DNA from: Rubripirellula lacrimiformis
GTDB lineage: Bacteria > Planctomycetota > Planctomycetia > Pirellulales > Pirellulaceae
Direction: 5' to 3'
DNA length: 64,000 bases
Assembly (NCBI RefSeq): GCF_007741535.1
Contig: NZ_CP036525.1
Span: 1,736,001-1,800,000 of the forward strand
The position numbers and the translations under genes are program-made. Each line of letters starts with the position of its first letter. Position 1 is the first letter of the stretch. Shown piece by piece: positions 10,407 through 19,292 of the stretch. The notes under the pieces were generated by a model. It was not told where the DNA came from. It searched no databases and worked only from the letters and a program-made list of their open reading frames with translations.

Positions 10407-10600
10407 GCCACGAAGTGGCGATAGCTGATTGCCGGTGGTCTTGACCACCGGTACCCGGGGTCGCCGACCTTCTCCCTTTTTCCCTCGCTCGGATCGCCGC
10501 CAAAGGCGGCGATCCGAGCGAGGGGAAAAAGAAAGTAAGGTTTATCGAACCATTCCGGTGGTCAAGACCACCGGCAAAGAGCTGTCGCTGCTCCGCAGTT
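10407..10600. repeat. Palindromic element with about 45-bp inverted arms and a central long hairpin
   Basis: The two ends are inverted copies of one another: the left arm (10407-10451) ends in CCGGTGGTCTTGACCACCGG, and the right arm (10555-10600) starts with its reverse complement. Outer parts match imperfectly (GCGATAGCTGATTG versus GCGACAGCTCTTTG read on the minus strand). Between them, 10476-10531 forms a 26-bp stem with a 3-nt loop and one bulged G. No coding capacity was seen. Part of the right arm (GGCAAAGAGCTG) recurs inside the element at 19293-19499. The hairpin could also terminate the convergent ligase and tatC transcripts. Confidence 0.8.
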
Positions 10601-10706
10601 GATGATCCCAGGTGCAACTCGAACTCGCGTTTAAACTCGAACGTCAAGCTCACGTGCCGACGATGCGCGTGTCATCGTCGGCGACGGACCGATCGTCCCG
10701 CAGGGA

Positions 10707-11810
10707 CTAGGCCGGGTCGTAGGCGTCGCTCCCCAGGCCGCGGCCACGTGGGATCAGCATGCACATCAGGATCCCTAGCATGTACAGGAATACCAACGGG
10801 ATCGCCAACGCTACCATGCTGGTCACGTCGGCTGGGGTGACGACCATGGCGATCACAAAGATCACCAGCACGGCGACTTTCCAGCTGTCGACGTAGGCCT
10901 GCGTTTCCAGGATTCCGATTCGCTGAACAAACAGCATCACCAGGGGCAGTTGGAACGCGATGCCAAACCCAAGCGGCAGCATCAGCACGAAGTTGACGTA
11001 GTACGAAAGCCGCGGCTCGATCGCCACTTCCATCGATCCATTGAATGCCAACAGAAAGGCAAGCACGTAGTGCAGCACCAAGAAAAACGCCAACACGACG
11101 CCTGATATAAACAGCACCACGCTTAGCGGAAGGTAGATGTACACGTACCGTCGTTCATGGTCGTGCAGTCCCGCGGCCACAAACGCCCAGATGTGATAGA
11201 AGATCATCGGGGATGCAAAGATGGCGCCGACGATCAGCCCCGCTTTGACCCAGATCATGAAGGGCTCTTCCATCTTCAGCGAACTGAGCCCCGTTTTGTT
11301 TTGCCGCAACTGTAGTCGTGGTTGCAGCTGGCTCGGATCGGGAAGCGACCCCAAAATGTCGGCCAGTTGTCGAGGTTCGACGGTGACCTGTTCCAGCGGG
11401 GCATCGAGGCCTGCGCTGGCGGCGTCACCGCTTTGCGCGGATGTCGTAGCGGACGGGATGATCAGCGAATCCATCGTCAGCTTTTGGAATTCCTCGGGGA
11501 CGTCGTAGACAATTTCGGCGATCAGCGAACCGCCGGCCAGGAACGTACGCAGCGGTTGGACTTCGTCGGCATGCGGGTCGTATCCCATTTGGTGCAGGTC
11601 CCGGTCCGCCTGGAATTCGCGGATCGCGCTTTCCAGCGGCCGTTGGATGAACAGGATGACCGAGTCGGCAAAGAACAGCCCAATGATCAATCCGCCCGCC
11701 AGCCACAAGATGGCTTTCACCAAGCACTGACGCAGTTCATCCAGGTGTTCCCCGAATGTCATGGTCGAGTTATCAAACAGGTCGTCTTTGGGGCGAGCCA
11801 ATCGGTCCAC
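10707..11810 (-). CDS. tatC: Twin-arginine translocase subunit TatC
   Basis: TatC recognises RR signal peptides and forms the receptor core of the Tat translocase in the inner membrane. The cytoplasmic N-terminus has MTFGEHLDELR, the family signature. Six membrane helices follow, including IWAFVAAGLHDHERR and the C-terminal VVTPADVTS helix pair. The protein is about 367 residues against about 250 normally, because the first periplasmic loop (residues 57-180) carries an extra segment of roughly 80-100 residues. The GTG at 11810 was selected with GAGAG seven bases upstream; an alternative ATG is at 11762. The Tat signal on the DUF1501 protein at 669-2144 implies the system is used. No tatA/tatB lies nearby. 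Confidence 0.93.
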   Translation of the reverse strand: MDRLARPKDDLFDNSTMTFGEHLDELRQCLVKAILWLAGGLIIGLFFADSVILFIQRPLESAIREFQADRDLHQMGYDPHADEVQPLRTFLAGGSLIAEIVYDVPEEFQKLTMDSLIIPSATTSAQSGDAASAGLDAPLEQVTVEPRQLADILGSLPDPSQLQPRLQLRQNKTGLSSLKMEEPFMIWVKAGLIVGAIFASPMIFYHIWAFVAAGLHDHERRYVYIYLPLSVVLFISGVVLAFFLVLHYVLAFLLAFNGSMEVAIEPRLSYYVNFVLMLPLGFGIAFQLPLVMLFVQRIGILETQAYVDSWKVAVLVIFVIAMVVTPADVTSMVALAIPLVFLYMLGILMCMLIPRGRGLGSDAYDPA

Positions 11811-12017
11811 GTATCGTCTCTCACATCGGCCAAACTCGAAGATCTGGCGACAAAGAAGGTTGAGGTAGGTTTCTGGGCAATTTTGCGGGAAAAATCCGCG
11901 TTGGGGCCTCGCGAAAACGAGGTAGTCTCTCAATATAACAGCCCAAGTCGAAAACGCTCGTACTGCTGGGCTATCGAAAGAGTCTATTTCGCTGCTGTCA
12001 CCGAAAAAATCATTTCA

Positions 12018-12986
12018 ATGCAACCATATCCACTGTCGTTCCGGCCCGTTCTAAAACAGACCATCTGGGGTGGACGCCGTTTGGGGTCACTTTTGGGCAA
12101 ACCCATCGGCAGCGACGAAAATTATGCCGAAAGCTGGGAAATCGTCGATCACGGCGATGATCAAAGCGTTGTCACCGACGGCGACTTGGCTGGTCAGACC
12201 CTGGCCCAAGTGATCGCCGGCCATCGCCAATGGCTGTTGGGGGATCAGGTGCCCCAGGGATCGTTCCCCCTGCTGCTGAAATATCTGGATTGCAACCGCG
12301 TGTTGTCCGTTCAGGTCCACCCGGATGATGCCTACGCCAAACAGATGCCTCAGCCCGATCTGGGGAAGACCGAAGCCTGGTACATCGTCGCGTCGGATCC
12401 CGGTAGCCAAATTTACGCCGGATTGAAGTCCGGCGTCGACCAATCGACGCTGCGGGAGGCGATCGCGGCGGGCCAGACCGAAGAAACGCTTCACACGTTT
12501 CATCCCGAGGTTGGCGATATCGTCTTTATCCCGGCCGGGACCGTGCACGCCTTGGGATCCGGGTTGGTGGTGGCCGAAATCCAACAGTCCAGCGACACCA
12601 CGTTTCGATTGTTCGACTGGAACCGAGTCGACGATGCCGGAAATGGCCGGCCTCTGCACATCCAATCCAGTTTGGAAGTGACCGATTATCAGCGCGGACC
12701 AGTCGCGGCGGTCCGCTGTGATGCTCTGGCCACCGGCTGGCAAACGATGGTCAGCTGCGACAAATTTGTGCTGAACGTTCTGTTGGGGGGCACCGACACC
12801 ATCGGCGGGGACGGTCGATTCCACCTGGTCACGGTCCCCCGCGGTCGGGCGACGCTGGTCGACGGAAACCGAAGATATCCGCTGGAAACCGGGGCGACCG
12901 TGATGCTGCCGGCGGCGATGGGAGCCTGCGGGATTTCGGTTTCGGCGCCCGATTCGACCGTGCTGGCGTCGCATTTGCCCGATTGA
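12018..12986 (+). CDS. manA: Mannose-6-phosphate isomerase, class I
   Basis: The 322-residue zinc-dependent enzyme interconverts mannose 6-phosphate and fructose 6-phosphate, feeding GDP-sugar synthesis. The cupin fold carries the expected metal ligands: QVHPDD, the KTEAWYI glutamate and PAGTVHALG histidine. The N-terminus PLSFRPVLKQTIWGGRRLG is typical of the short Bacillus-type ManA. The ATG at 12018 is where homology begins, although the frame extends upstream through the antisense of tatC. It is divergent from tatC with about 200 nt between them, enough for both promoters. Confidence 0.93.
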   Translation: MQPYPLSFRPVLKQTIWGGRRLGSLLGKPIGSDENYAESWEIVDHGDDQSVVTDGDLAGQTLAQVIAGHRQWLLGDQVPQGSFPLLLKYLDCNRVLSVQVHPDDAYAKQMPQPDLGKTEAWYIVASDPGSQIYAGLKSGVDQSTLREAIAAGQTEETLHTFHPEVGDIVFIPAGTVHALGSGLVVAEIQQSSDTTFRLFDWNRVDDAGNGRPLHIQSSLEVTDYQRGPVAAVRCDALATGWQTMVSCDKFVLNVLLGGTDTIGGDGRFHLVTVPRGRATLVDGNRRYPLETGATVMLPAAMGACGISVSAPDSTVLASHLPD

Positions 12987-13208
12987 ACCGAATGACCGCT
13001 ACCGGGGAAAACGTTTTGAAGCTTTACGGCGACGTCCGCTAGCCCAGGCTGGGGCCTCTGTCCGATTGCTATCAAATAGACCTTGGTGTGTTTCTGTGGC
13101 TCGCTTTGGTCGGATCGCTCTTACGGCGGCTGGCGTTTGGTTCGTATGATCGCCAGTCGGGATCGCGAGATCGATGCCCTTCCCTCGCTTTCCTGTGGAA
13201 CGTTTGCC

Positions 13209-13475
13209 ATGACGAATGATCGGACTTCATTCCCGCTGGGCCTCGTATGGGCCATTTTGCTTGTCGGGCTGGTATCCGGTTGCCGTGGCGGATGGTTGCC
13301 GCCTGCGGGAACGATGAACCAGCAACAAGCCAACGCGATCGCACATGATCCATTCCCGCAGCAAGCGGTCGGGCCGAGTGATCTGGGGGCTCGCCCACCG
13401 GACTACCAACAGCCTCTGCCTGCCCCGGTCAGCAACCGATTGGTCCCGGATTCGATGCCCTGGCTGGGCCGCTAA
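13209..13475 (+). CDS. Small lipoprotein, conserved planctomycete type
   Basis: The 88-residue product starts with a lipoprotein signal: a hydrophobic core VWAILLVGLV and the lipobox LVSGC at about residues 20-24. The mature part is short, proline-rich and ends in LVPDSMPWLGR, with the segment GGWLPPAGTMNQQQANAIAHDPFP after the lipid-attachment cysteine. No enzyme motif is visible. It is likely membrane-anchored; its role is unknown. The ATG at 13209 was chosen because it gives a proper signal peptide with GGAA upstream; the frame is open to 13083. Confidence 0.8.
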   Translation: MTNDRTSFPLGLVWAILLVGLVSGCRGGWLPPAGTMNQQQANAIAHDPFPQQAVGPSDLGARPPDYQQPLPAPVSNRLVPDSMPWLGR

Positions 13476-13854
13476 GGATCCATCTCCACTGAACGTTCGG
13501 GCAAATGGCGTAGCGGAAGTCGTCAAGACTTTCGTGAATTACAGCGTCCAGATCGTCTCTTTACGAATTTCAGGCATGGAGAAAAGACCAAAAGAAGTTC
13601 GAGTTCGAGTTTAAGTTCGAGTTTAAGTTTTCGGGCCGTCATTTCTGCCTGCAACTTAAACTCGAACTCGAACTCGAACTTTCCTTCTCGGCGCAAGAAT
13701 CCTGGCCTCGCCAGCGGGTGGTCTCTACACCCAATTGCTAATTCTCGGCTCCCACTTGCACTGATTTTCCTGCTAAATTGCCGAGCCACTACGTTCCGAG
13801 GCCAAGGTTTGGTAGGTTGGGTTGATTCCATCCGGTCCATTTCGCAAGTCAATC
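13476..13854. other. Intergenic region with a TTCGAG/TTTAAG inverted repeat
   Basis: The 379-nt gap between the lipoprotein gene and rluB holds the inverted repeat at 13596-13682 and no recognisable gene. The rluB promoter should lie between the repeat and 13855. Confidence 0.5.
13596..13682. repeat. Inverted repeat built from GTTCGA/GTTTAA units
   Basis: The left arm (13596-13630) is a direct array of AGTTCGAG and TTTAAGTT units. The right arm (13651-13682) is its inverted counterpart (CTTAAACTCGAACTCGAACT). Together they can form a long imperfect hairpin. The same unit appears near 10617-10650, beside the palindromic element, as CTCGAACTCGCGTTTAAACT, so it is a dispersed motif. Confidence 0.7.
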
Positions 13855-15153
13855 ATGCCTCGCAAGAACGCTAAAAAACGTCCCGCCAAGTCCGCCAGTT
13901 CACCCACGGCCCAGCGGCTGCAGCGAGTTTTGGCCGGTGCGGGGTTCGGTTCACGCCGCCAATGCGAGGAACTGATCGAAGCTGGCCGCATCCACATCGA
14001 TGGCGTGGTTGCCGACAAGTTGGGCACGACGGTCGATCCCGACGTCAGCAAAATCTTGGTCGATGGCGTCGCCCTACGCAAACAAAAGACCGTGTATTAC
14101 GCGGTCAACAAGCCTGTCGGCGTGGTCACCACCAACCGTGACCCGCAGGGGCGACCGCGAGTGGTGGACCTGGTGCCGCCGGACGAACGCGTCTTTCCCG
14201 TCGGCCGATTGGACCTCAGCAGCGAGGGGCTGATCCTGCTGACCAACGATGGTGAACTGTCCCAAAAATTGACTCACCCCAGCATCGGTGTTCGTAAGGT
14301 TTATCGCGTTGTCGTGGCTGGCAAGGTCGAAAACGAAACGATGCGGAAGATGCGTCAGGGCATGTACATCGCCGAAGGTTTTGTACAGGTCGACGGAGCC
14401 AAGTTGGTGAAGGCCCGTTCGCGTGCGACGGAATTGGAAATCACGCTTAGCGAAGGCAAAAACCGCGAAATTCGCCGGATCCTGGCGCGGCTGGGACACA
14501 AGGTCCAACAGCTGAAACGGATCGCCGTTGGCCCGTTGCGACTCGGCGACGTACCACCGGGGGCTTACCGGGTGCTGCGACGCGAAGAGGTCGACAAACT
14601 GTGGTCGGCGGTCGAGGCGGCCGAAAAGGAATCCGCGTCCCGACCACCCAAGAAAAAGGCTCCCGCATCAGCGGCGAAGGGTCGCGCGGTCAAAAAGAAG
14701 TTCCCGACGAAGTCGGCGGGGCCATCAACCCGTGGCCCAGCGACCCGTGGCCCAGCAACCCGTGGCCCAGCAACCAAGAAGACGGGATCTCGGACCACTG
14801 CATCACGCAGTTCGGGAACCAAGCCGGACGGCATCCCAAAGGGCACCCGCAAGCCAACCCGAGCGGCTGCTGGCGAAGCGCCCAAGTCGTTCCAGTTGCC
14901 GGCCAAGGCGTCGACCGGCGGCATGGTCATTGGTGGGGATGCCAAGCCGATCGTCGACAAGACCAAGCAAAAAGAACATGTCGTCAAGCCGCGTCCCAAG
15001 GGCGCCAAGCGAAAAGAGGCGACCGGTGGCGATGCGGATAGCCGATCCGGTGCTGCAAAGTCGGGTGCTGGGAAGCGCAGAACCGGCCGAGGATTCAAAG
15101 GAAAGGCTGGCGGCGGTCGGCCCAACAACCAACGACGAACGAAGAAACGCTAA
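13855..15153 (+). CDS. rluB: 23S rRNA pseudouridine synthase, RluB/RsuA family, with long basic tail
   Basis: An RNA pseudouridine synthase of 432 residues. Order: basic N-terminus, S4 RNA-binding domain (residues about 18-62, RLQRVLAGAGFGSRRQCEELI), then the catalytic domain with the family motif GRLDLSSEGL and catalytic D120, and the GKNREIRRI segment near 210. RluB modifies U2605 of 23S rRNA in E. coli; the exact target here is inferred. From about residue 255 a tail of some 175 residues is rich in Lys, Arg, Ala, Pro and Gly and includes four in-frame PATRG-type repeats (14726-14780). Bacterial RluB proteins normally lack so long a tail; it may add RNA or ribosome affinity. The pyrK start follows 3 nt after the stop. 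Confidence 0.9.
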   Translation: MPRKNAKKRPAKSASSPTAQRLQRVLAGAGFGSRRQCEELIEAGRIHIDGVVADKLGTTVDPDVSKILVDGVALRKQKTVYYAVNKPVGVVTTNRDPQGRPRVVDLVPPDERVFPVGRLDLSSEGLILLTNDGELSQKLTHPSIGVRKVYRVVVAGKVENETMRKMRQGMYIAEGFVQVDGAKLVKARSRATELEITLSEGKNREIRRILARLGHKVQQLKRIAVGPLRLGDVPPGAYRVLRREEVDKLWSAVEAAEKESASRPPKKKAPASAAKGRAVKKKFPTKSAGPSTRGPATRGPATRGPATKKTGSRTTASRSSGTKPDGIPKGTRKPTRAAAGEAPKSFQLPAKASTGGMVIGGDAKPIVDKTKQKEHVVKPRPKGAKRKEATGGDADSRSGAAKSGAGKRRTGRGFKGKAGGGRPNNQRRTKKR

Positions 15154-15156
15154 GCG

Positions 15157-16032
15157 ATGTCAAAACTGCATGCTGACCACTATGCCGACGCGATGACACA
15201 GGTCGACGCGGCGATCATTGAAAACGAACTGGTCGGCGAACAAACTTACCGCGTCCGGTTGGCCGCGCCCGCGATCGCTGCGTCCGTGGTGCCCGGCCAA
15301 TTTGTGATGATCCGGCTGAAGGGCCTGAATTCGCCGCTGATCGGTCGCGCCTTGGCTGTCTACGATGTGGTCTCGGATGCCTCGGGGGATCCACACTTCA
15401 TCGATTTGGTGTATCTGAAAAAGGGCGTGCTGACGACGGCTTTGGCCGCATCCCAAGTCGGCACCGAAGTCACTCTTTGGGGCCCGCTTGGCAACGGTTT
15501 TTCGAACCGAACCTGCGACCGGTTGATCATGGCCGTCGGCGGGATCGGACAAACACCGATGCTGTTGTTGGGGCAGGAAGCGATCGGATCGCGGACCTTC
15601 GGACTCAATCGCGATAGCGGCTGGGCCACCAGTGCTGAATTGATCTACGGCGCCCGCCGATCCAGTTTATTGGCCGGCGTGGAAGATTTTCAGGCGGCTG
15701 GTTTCGATGTCACGTTGTGCACCGACGATGGTTCGGTGGGCCAGCAGCGATTGGTGCCAGATGTCTTGGCGGATCGGCTGCGTGATATCCCGCCGGGGAC
15801 GTCGGTGCGAGTGGTGACCTGCGGCCCCGAGATCATGATGCAGAAGGTTTCCCAGGCCTGTGCAGCGGCCGGTGTCGATTGCCAGGTATCGATGGAAACG
15901 CCGATGGCGTGCGGCATCGGCATCTGTTTCTCCTGCGTCGCCCAAGTCCGCCAAGACAACGGAGAATGGGATTACAAACGGACCTGTGTCGAAGGCCCGA
16001 TCTTTGACGCCGAAAAGATCTGCTGGGAATAA
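15157..16032 (+). CDS. pyrK: Dihydroorotate dehydrogenase electron-transfer subunit PyrK
   Basis: A ferredoxin-reductase-type flavoprotein of 291 residues that passes electrons from dihydroorotate dehydrogenase B to NAD+ during pyrimidine synthesis. The N-terminal FAD domain includes PGQFVMIRL and the GRALAVYDV segment. The NAD domain has WGPLGNGF and MAVGGIGQTP. The C-terminal [2Fe-2S] site is seen as CGIGICFSCV followed by RTCVEGP (four cysteines). The catalytic subunit pyrD is not in the window. It starts 3 nt after rluB, so the two are probably cotranscribed, although their functions are unrelated. Confidence 0.9.
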   Translation: MSKLHADHYADAMTQVDAAIIENELVGEQTYRVRLAAPAIAASVVPGQFVMIRLKGLNSPLIGRALAVYDVVSDASGDPHFIDLVYLKKGVLTTALAASQVGTEVTLWGPLGNGFSNRTCDRLIMAVGGIGQTPMLLLGQEAIGSRTFGLNRDSGWATSAELIYGARRSSLLAGVEDFQAAGFDVTLCTDDGSVGQQRLVPDVLADRLRDIPPGTSVRVVTCGPEIMMQKVSQACAAAGVDCQVSMETPMACGIGICFSCVAQVRQDNGEWDYKRTCVEGPIFDAEKICWE

Positions 16033-16113
16033 CCGCCGAGTGGTCTGGGACACCTTGGCTTTAGGGGGCGGCACCGTTAGCCGTTTTGACGCCAGCGGGT
16101 TGTCGGTTTAGTA

Positions 16114-16199
16114 ACCCGCTGCGTGAGCGAGGGATTCGATGGGATCCCTCGCTCACGCTTCGGGTTGTGATGGGATCCCTCGCTCACGCGTCGGGTTGT
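16114..16199. repeat. Inverted repeat plus two tandem 31-bp units (CCCTCGCTCACG)
   Basis: Two 31-nt units, 16138-16168 and 16169-16199, differ at one base. Each contains ATCCCTCGCTCACGC and GGGTTGT. Immediately before them, 16114-16135 holds the inverted counterpart (CCCGCTGCGTGAGCGAGGGAT), so a 22-bp stem can form with either unit. The CCCTCGCTC core also appears in the hairpin at 10476-10531. The element lies between the convergent pyrK and sulfite reductase genes. Confidence 0.75.
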
Positions 16200-16326
16200 G
16201 ATTTGCGCGCGAAGTTCAGGGAAACGACTAAATCAACAGGCTGCTAGCCACGGTTCTTACCGACAGCCCACAACCGCTTCACCCCGACATGAAAGCGGGG
16301 GTGAAGCAACGATGGCCAGCTAATTG

Positions 16327-18078
16327 TTACGGCTTGGGTGCTGCGGCTGCCATCACTTCTAGGTCGTCTCGGCTGACTCGGTTGCAGAAATCGCCGAACG
16401 ATTCGCCGGCATCCCGATTCGCTTTGTAGGCCGCAAAGACCGCGACCATTTCGTCGACGATGATGTCGTCGGGCACTAGGTCCTTGTAGACGAAGGCCAT
16501 TCGGTTTCCCAACCAACCGCCACCGACGAACAGCGTGTACTTGCCCTTGGCTTTGCCGACCAACGCCATGTCGGCGTTGTACGGTCGGGCGCAACCATTG
16601 GGGCAACCCGTCATGCGGATCGTGAAGCGTTCTTTTTCCAGGCCCAACTTGGCCAGCGGTTGTTCCAGTCCATCGATGATCGATGGCAGTCGTCGTTCGC
16701 TTTCGGTGATCGCAAGTCCGCAGGTGGGCAGTGCCACACAGGACATCGACCAGCGCCGGACCGTGCTGGTTTCTTCGGTCGTTGGGATGTGGTGTTCTTT
16801 GATCAGGCCGATCAGTTTGTCTTTGTCCGATTCGGCGATGTCCGTGAAGATCACGCTCTGGTGGCCCGTCATTCGAATTTCAGATTTGAATTCGTGACAG
16901 ACCGCACGCAGTCCGGCCTTCAGTTGGTGTTTGTCGTCGTCATACAGGCGGCCGTTTTCGATGTTCAATCCATAGGACCATTTGCCATCGCCCTGGTCTT
17001 GCCAGCCCATGTGGTCGTCGACTTCGTGCACATCGTCTTCGGTGCAGTCGGCTAGTTTTTCGCCGTAGTACTTTTCGACTTCGGCGCGGAACTTCTCGAC
17101 ACCCCAATCGGCGATCACGTATTTCAGCCGAGCGATCTTGCGGTCGGCGCGGTTGCCATTGTCACGTTGAACTTTCAGCACGCACTGGCAAACCCCGATC
17201 ACCTGTTCCGGGGTCGCAAACGCCATTCGCTTGGCCAATGCCGGGAACGTTTTGGCGGCCGACGGTGTGGTGCCCATGCCGCCACCGACTAAGACGTTGT
17301 ATCCGATCACGTTTCCGTCACGGACGACGGCCAGCAATCCCAGGTCCTGGGTGTAAACGTCGATGCAGTTGTCGTCGGGAAGGGCGATACCGATCTTGAA
17401 TTTACGAGGCAGGTATGTCGAACCGTACAGCGGTTCCACCGGGTCACCACTCAGTTCGCCATGGACGGCTGCGTCCGGATCGGGACCACCGCCTGCGAGC
17501 GACTTTTCGCCCGAATCGGTATCGGTGATCCAAAGTTCGTGATAGGCCTTGGTTTGTGGCGCCATCGCTGGCACCAGTTTGTCGGTCAGGGCTTGGATCT
17601 GTGCGTGCACGTTGCTGCTGTGCTTGGCCGGGCAGCACATGATGTTGCGGTTCACGTCGCCACAGGCGGCCAAGGTCGAAAGGGCCAGCTTGTTGATGCG
17701 GTCGATGGTTGGACGCAGGTCGTCTTTGACGATGCCGTGCAGCTGGATCGTTTGACGAGTGGTCACCTTCATCGTCGCATTGCCGAATTCTTCGCACAGA
17801 TCCAGCATCGACAAGAATTGCTGAGACGTGATTCGTCCGCCGGGAATCCGCAGGCGAAGCATCATCGAATAAGCTTTCCCCCCACCCGACTTTTTGGCCG
17901 TCAGCCGCGCATCTCGGTCGTCCTGTTGGTACGAGCCGTGGAACTTCAACAACTGCAAATTGTCTTTGTTGAAGTGATCGATCGGTTCACTGATCTCTTC
18001 GCCGATCGTGCCTTTCAGGTAGGCGCTGGCCTCTTTGATTTTTTCGACGGGGCTTAATTTCGGTGTGTCGGTAGACAT
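16327..18078 (-). CDS. sir: Assimilatory sulfite reductase, ferredoxin-type (sirohaem Fe4S4)
   Basis: The 583-residue protein reduces sulfite to sulfide (a nitrite reductase is the alternative within this family). Two ferredoxin-like half-domains carry TTRQTIQLHGI and the sirohaem-binding GDVNRNIMCC region. The cluster ligands are CVALPTC and GCPNGC (CX5C and CX3C), where the proximal cysteine bridges the Fe4S4 and sirohaem. The start at 18078 follows family length; the frame runs on to 18228. A ferredoxin that could donate electrons is encoded at 24092-24376, though not adjacent. It is divergent from folD across 196 nt. Confidence 0.92.
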   Translation of the reverse strand: MSTDTPKLSPVEKIKEASAYLKGTIGEEISEPIDHFNKDNLQLLKFHGSYQQDDRDARLTAKKSGGGKAYSMMLRLRIPGGRITSQQFLSMLDLCEEFGNATMKVTTRQTIQLHGIVKDDLRPTIDRINKLALSTLAACGDVNRNIMCCPAKHSSNVHAQIQALTDKLVPAMAPQTKAYHELWITDTDSGEKSLAGGGPDPDAAVHGELSGDPVEPLYGSTYLPRKFKIGIALPDDNCIDVYTQDLGLLAVVRDGNVIGYNVLVGGGMGTTPSAAKTFPALAKRMAFATPEQVIGVCQCVLKVQRDNGNRADRKIARLKYVIADWGVEKFRAEVEKYYGEKLADCTEDDVHEVDDHMGWQDQGDGKWSYGLNIENGRLYDDDKHQLKAGLRAVCHEFKSEIRMTGHQSVIFTDIAESDKDKLIGLIKEHHIPTTEETSTVRRWSMSCVALPTCGLAITESERRLPSIIDGLEQPLAKLGLEKERFTIRMTGCPNGCARPYNADMALVGKAKGKYTLFVGGGWLGNRMAFVYKDLVPDDIIVDEMVAVFAAYKANRDAGESFGDFCNRVSRDDLEVMAAAAPKP

Positions 18079-18274
18079 CGAGACACAAATCCTGTGTGAT
18101 TTCGTTTTCGAGGGTAGGCCTGGCATGGCCGGGCGAGGCGATTGTCCGAACGTTGCTCGGATCCAAGGCGGATGCGTTAGAGTTTCCGCAGACCCTGCCT
18201 TCACCGCAACTATACAGGTCGCCGCCATTTCTCACTATGGCGATCATTTTCGACGCTTTTGATGGGTACCACTG

Positions 18275-19192
18275 ATGACAGCCAAGCTATTGGACGGCAA
18301 ACGCATTGCCGCCGAAATCCGTGATGAAGTGGCCGAGCAAGTGCGACAGTTTGTCCAGGCGGGCGGTCCGACGCCCTGTTTGGTCGCTGTCCTTGTTGGG
18401 GAAGACCCAGCTAGCCAGGTGTATGTTCGCAATAAATCTCGGGCTTGCGAGAAGTCAGGGATCGAGGGACGGACGATGCGGTTGCCCGCAAGCACCACTC
18501 AGGACGAACTGGTCGACGTCGTTCGCGGGCTCAACCAAGACGATTCGGTTCACGGGATTCTGGTCCAGTTGCCGCTGCCGGCCGACGGCAATGGCGGATC
18601 CGGATTCGACGAACGATCCATTTTAGACACCGTCGATCCTCGCAAAGATGTCGACGCATTTTCGCCGGTGAACGTGGGACTGCTGATGCAAGGTCGTCCC
18701 CGTTTTCTGCCCTGCACCCCACACGGGATTGTGCAGATGTTGCACCGCGAAAAAATCTCGGTCGCTGGCAAGCACGTGGTCGTGATCGGACGCAGCGACA
18801 TCGTCGGCAAACCGATGGCGATGATGTTGGCCCAGCGGGACGGTTCGTGCGGGCGGGATGTCGCCAACGCAACCGTCACCATCGCTCATAGCCGGACGGC
18901 GAACCTTGCCCAGTTGTGCCGTGGGGCGGACGTCTTGATCGCTGCCGTCGGCGTGCCGGAAATGATCAGTGGCGACATGGTTGGCGACGGTGCGGTCGTG
19001 ATCGACGTGGGGATCAACCGCGTCGAAGACGGCCAAGGCGGCTACAAGCTGGTCGGCGATGTCAACTTTGAACAGGCCCGCGGAAAGGCATCGGCGATCA
19101 CGCCGGTACCCGGTGGTGTTGGCCCGCTGACGATCGCCATGTTGCTGCACAACACTTTGTTGGCGGCCAAGGGAATCCACGCCAAGGCATAG
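18275..19192 (+). CDS. folD: Bifunctional methylenetetrahydrofolate dehydrogenase/cyclohydrolase FolD
   Basis: The 305-residue enzyme converts 5,10-methylene-THF to 10-formyl-THF through methenyl-THF, supplying one-carbon units. Recognisable features are YVRNKSRACEKSGI with the catalytic lysine, VQLPLP, the NADP-binding GRSDIVGKPMAMML motif and the C-terminal PVPGGVGPLTIAMLL signature. Its length is slightly above the usual 285 residues because of a short insert (SCGRDVANA) after the NADP motif. It is monocistronic; a MITE-like repeat lies 100 nt downstream. Confidence 0.96.
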   Translation: MTAKLLDGKRIAAEIRDEVAEQVRQFVQAGGPTPCLVAVLVGEDPASQVYVRNKSRACEKSGIEGRTMRLPASTTQDELVDVVRGLNQDDSVHGILVQLPLPADGNGGSGFDERSILDTVDPRKDVDAFSPVNVGLLMQGRPRFLPCTPHGIVQMLHREKISVAGKHVVVIGRSDIVGKPMAMMLAQRDGSCGRDVANATVTIAHSRTANLAQLCRGADVLIAAVGVPEMISGDMVGDGAVVIDVGINRVEDGQGGYKLVGDVNFEQARGKASAITPVPGGVGPLTIAMLLHNTLLAAKGIHAKA

Positions 19193-19292
19193 CCCGCGGC
19201 ACCTGGTGAATGATGTCTGATGGAACGGGGCTTGGCGGAACGGGGCCTGCCGCCCAACGCCACCTACTTTACCGCTAGTCAGGTGGTTCCCC

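Noticed and set aside
14528-15196. Second plus-strand frame in the rluB tail
   Set aside because: Low-complexity Arg/Pro product from the repetitive tail read in another frame; rluB extends through the whole region and pyrK follows directly.
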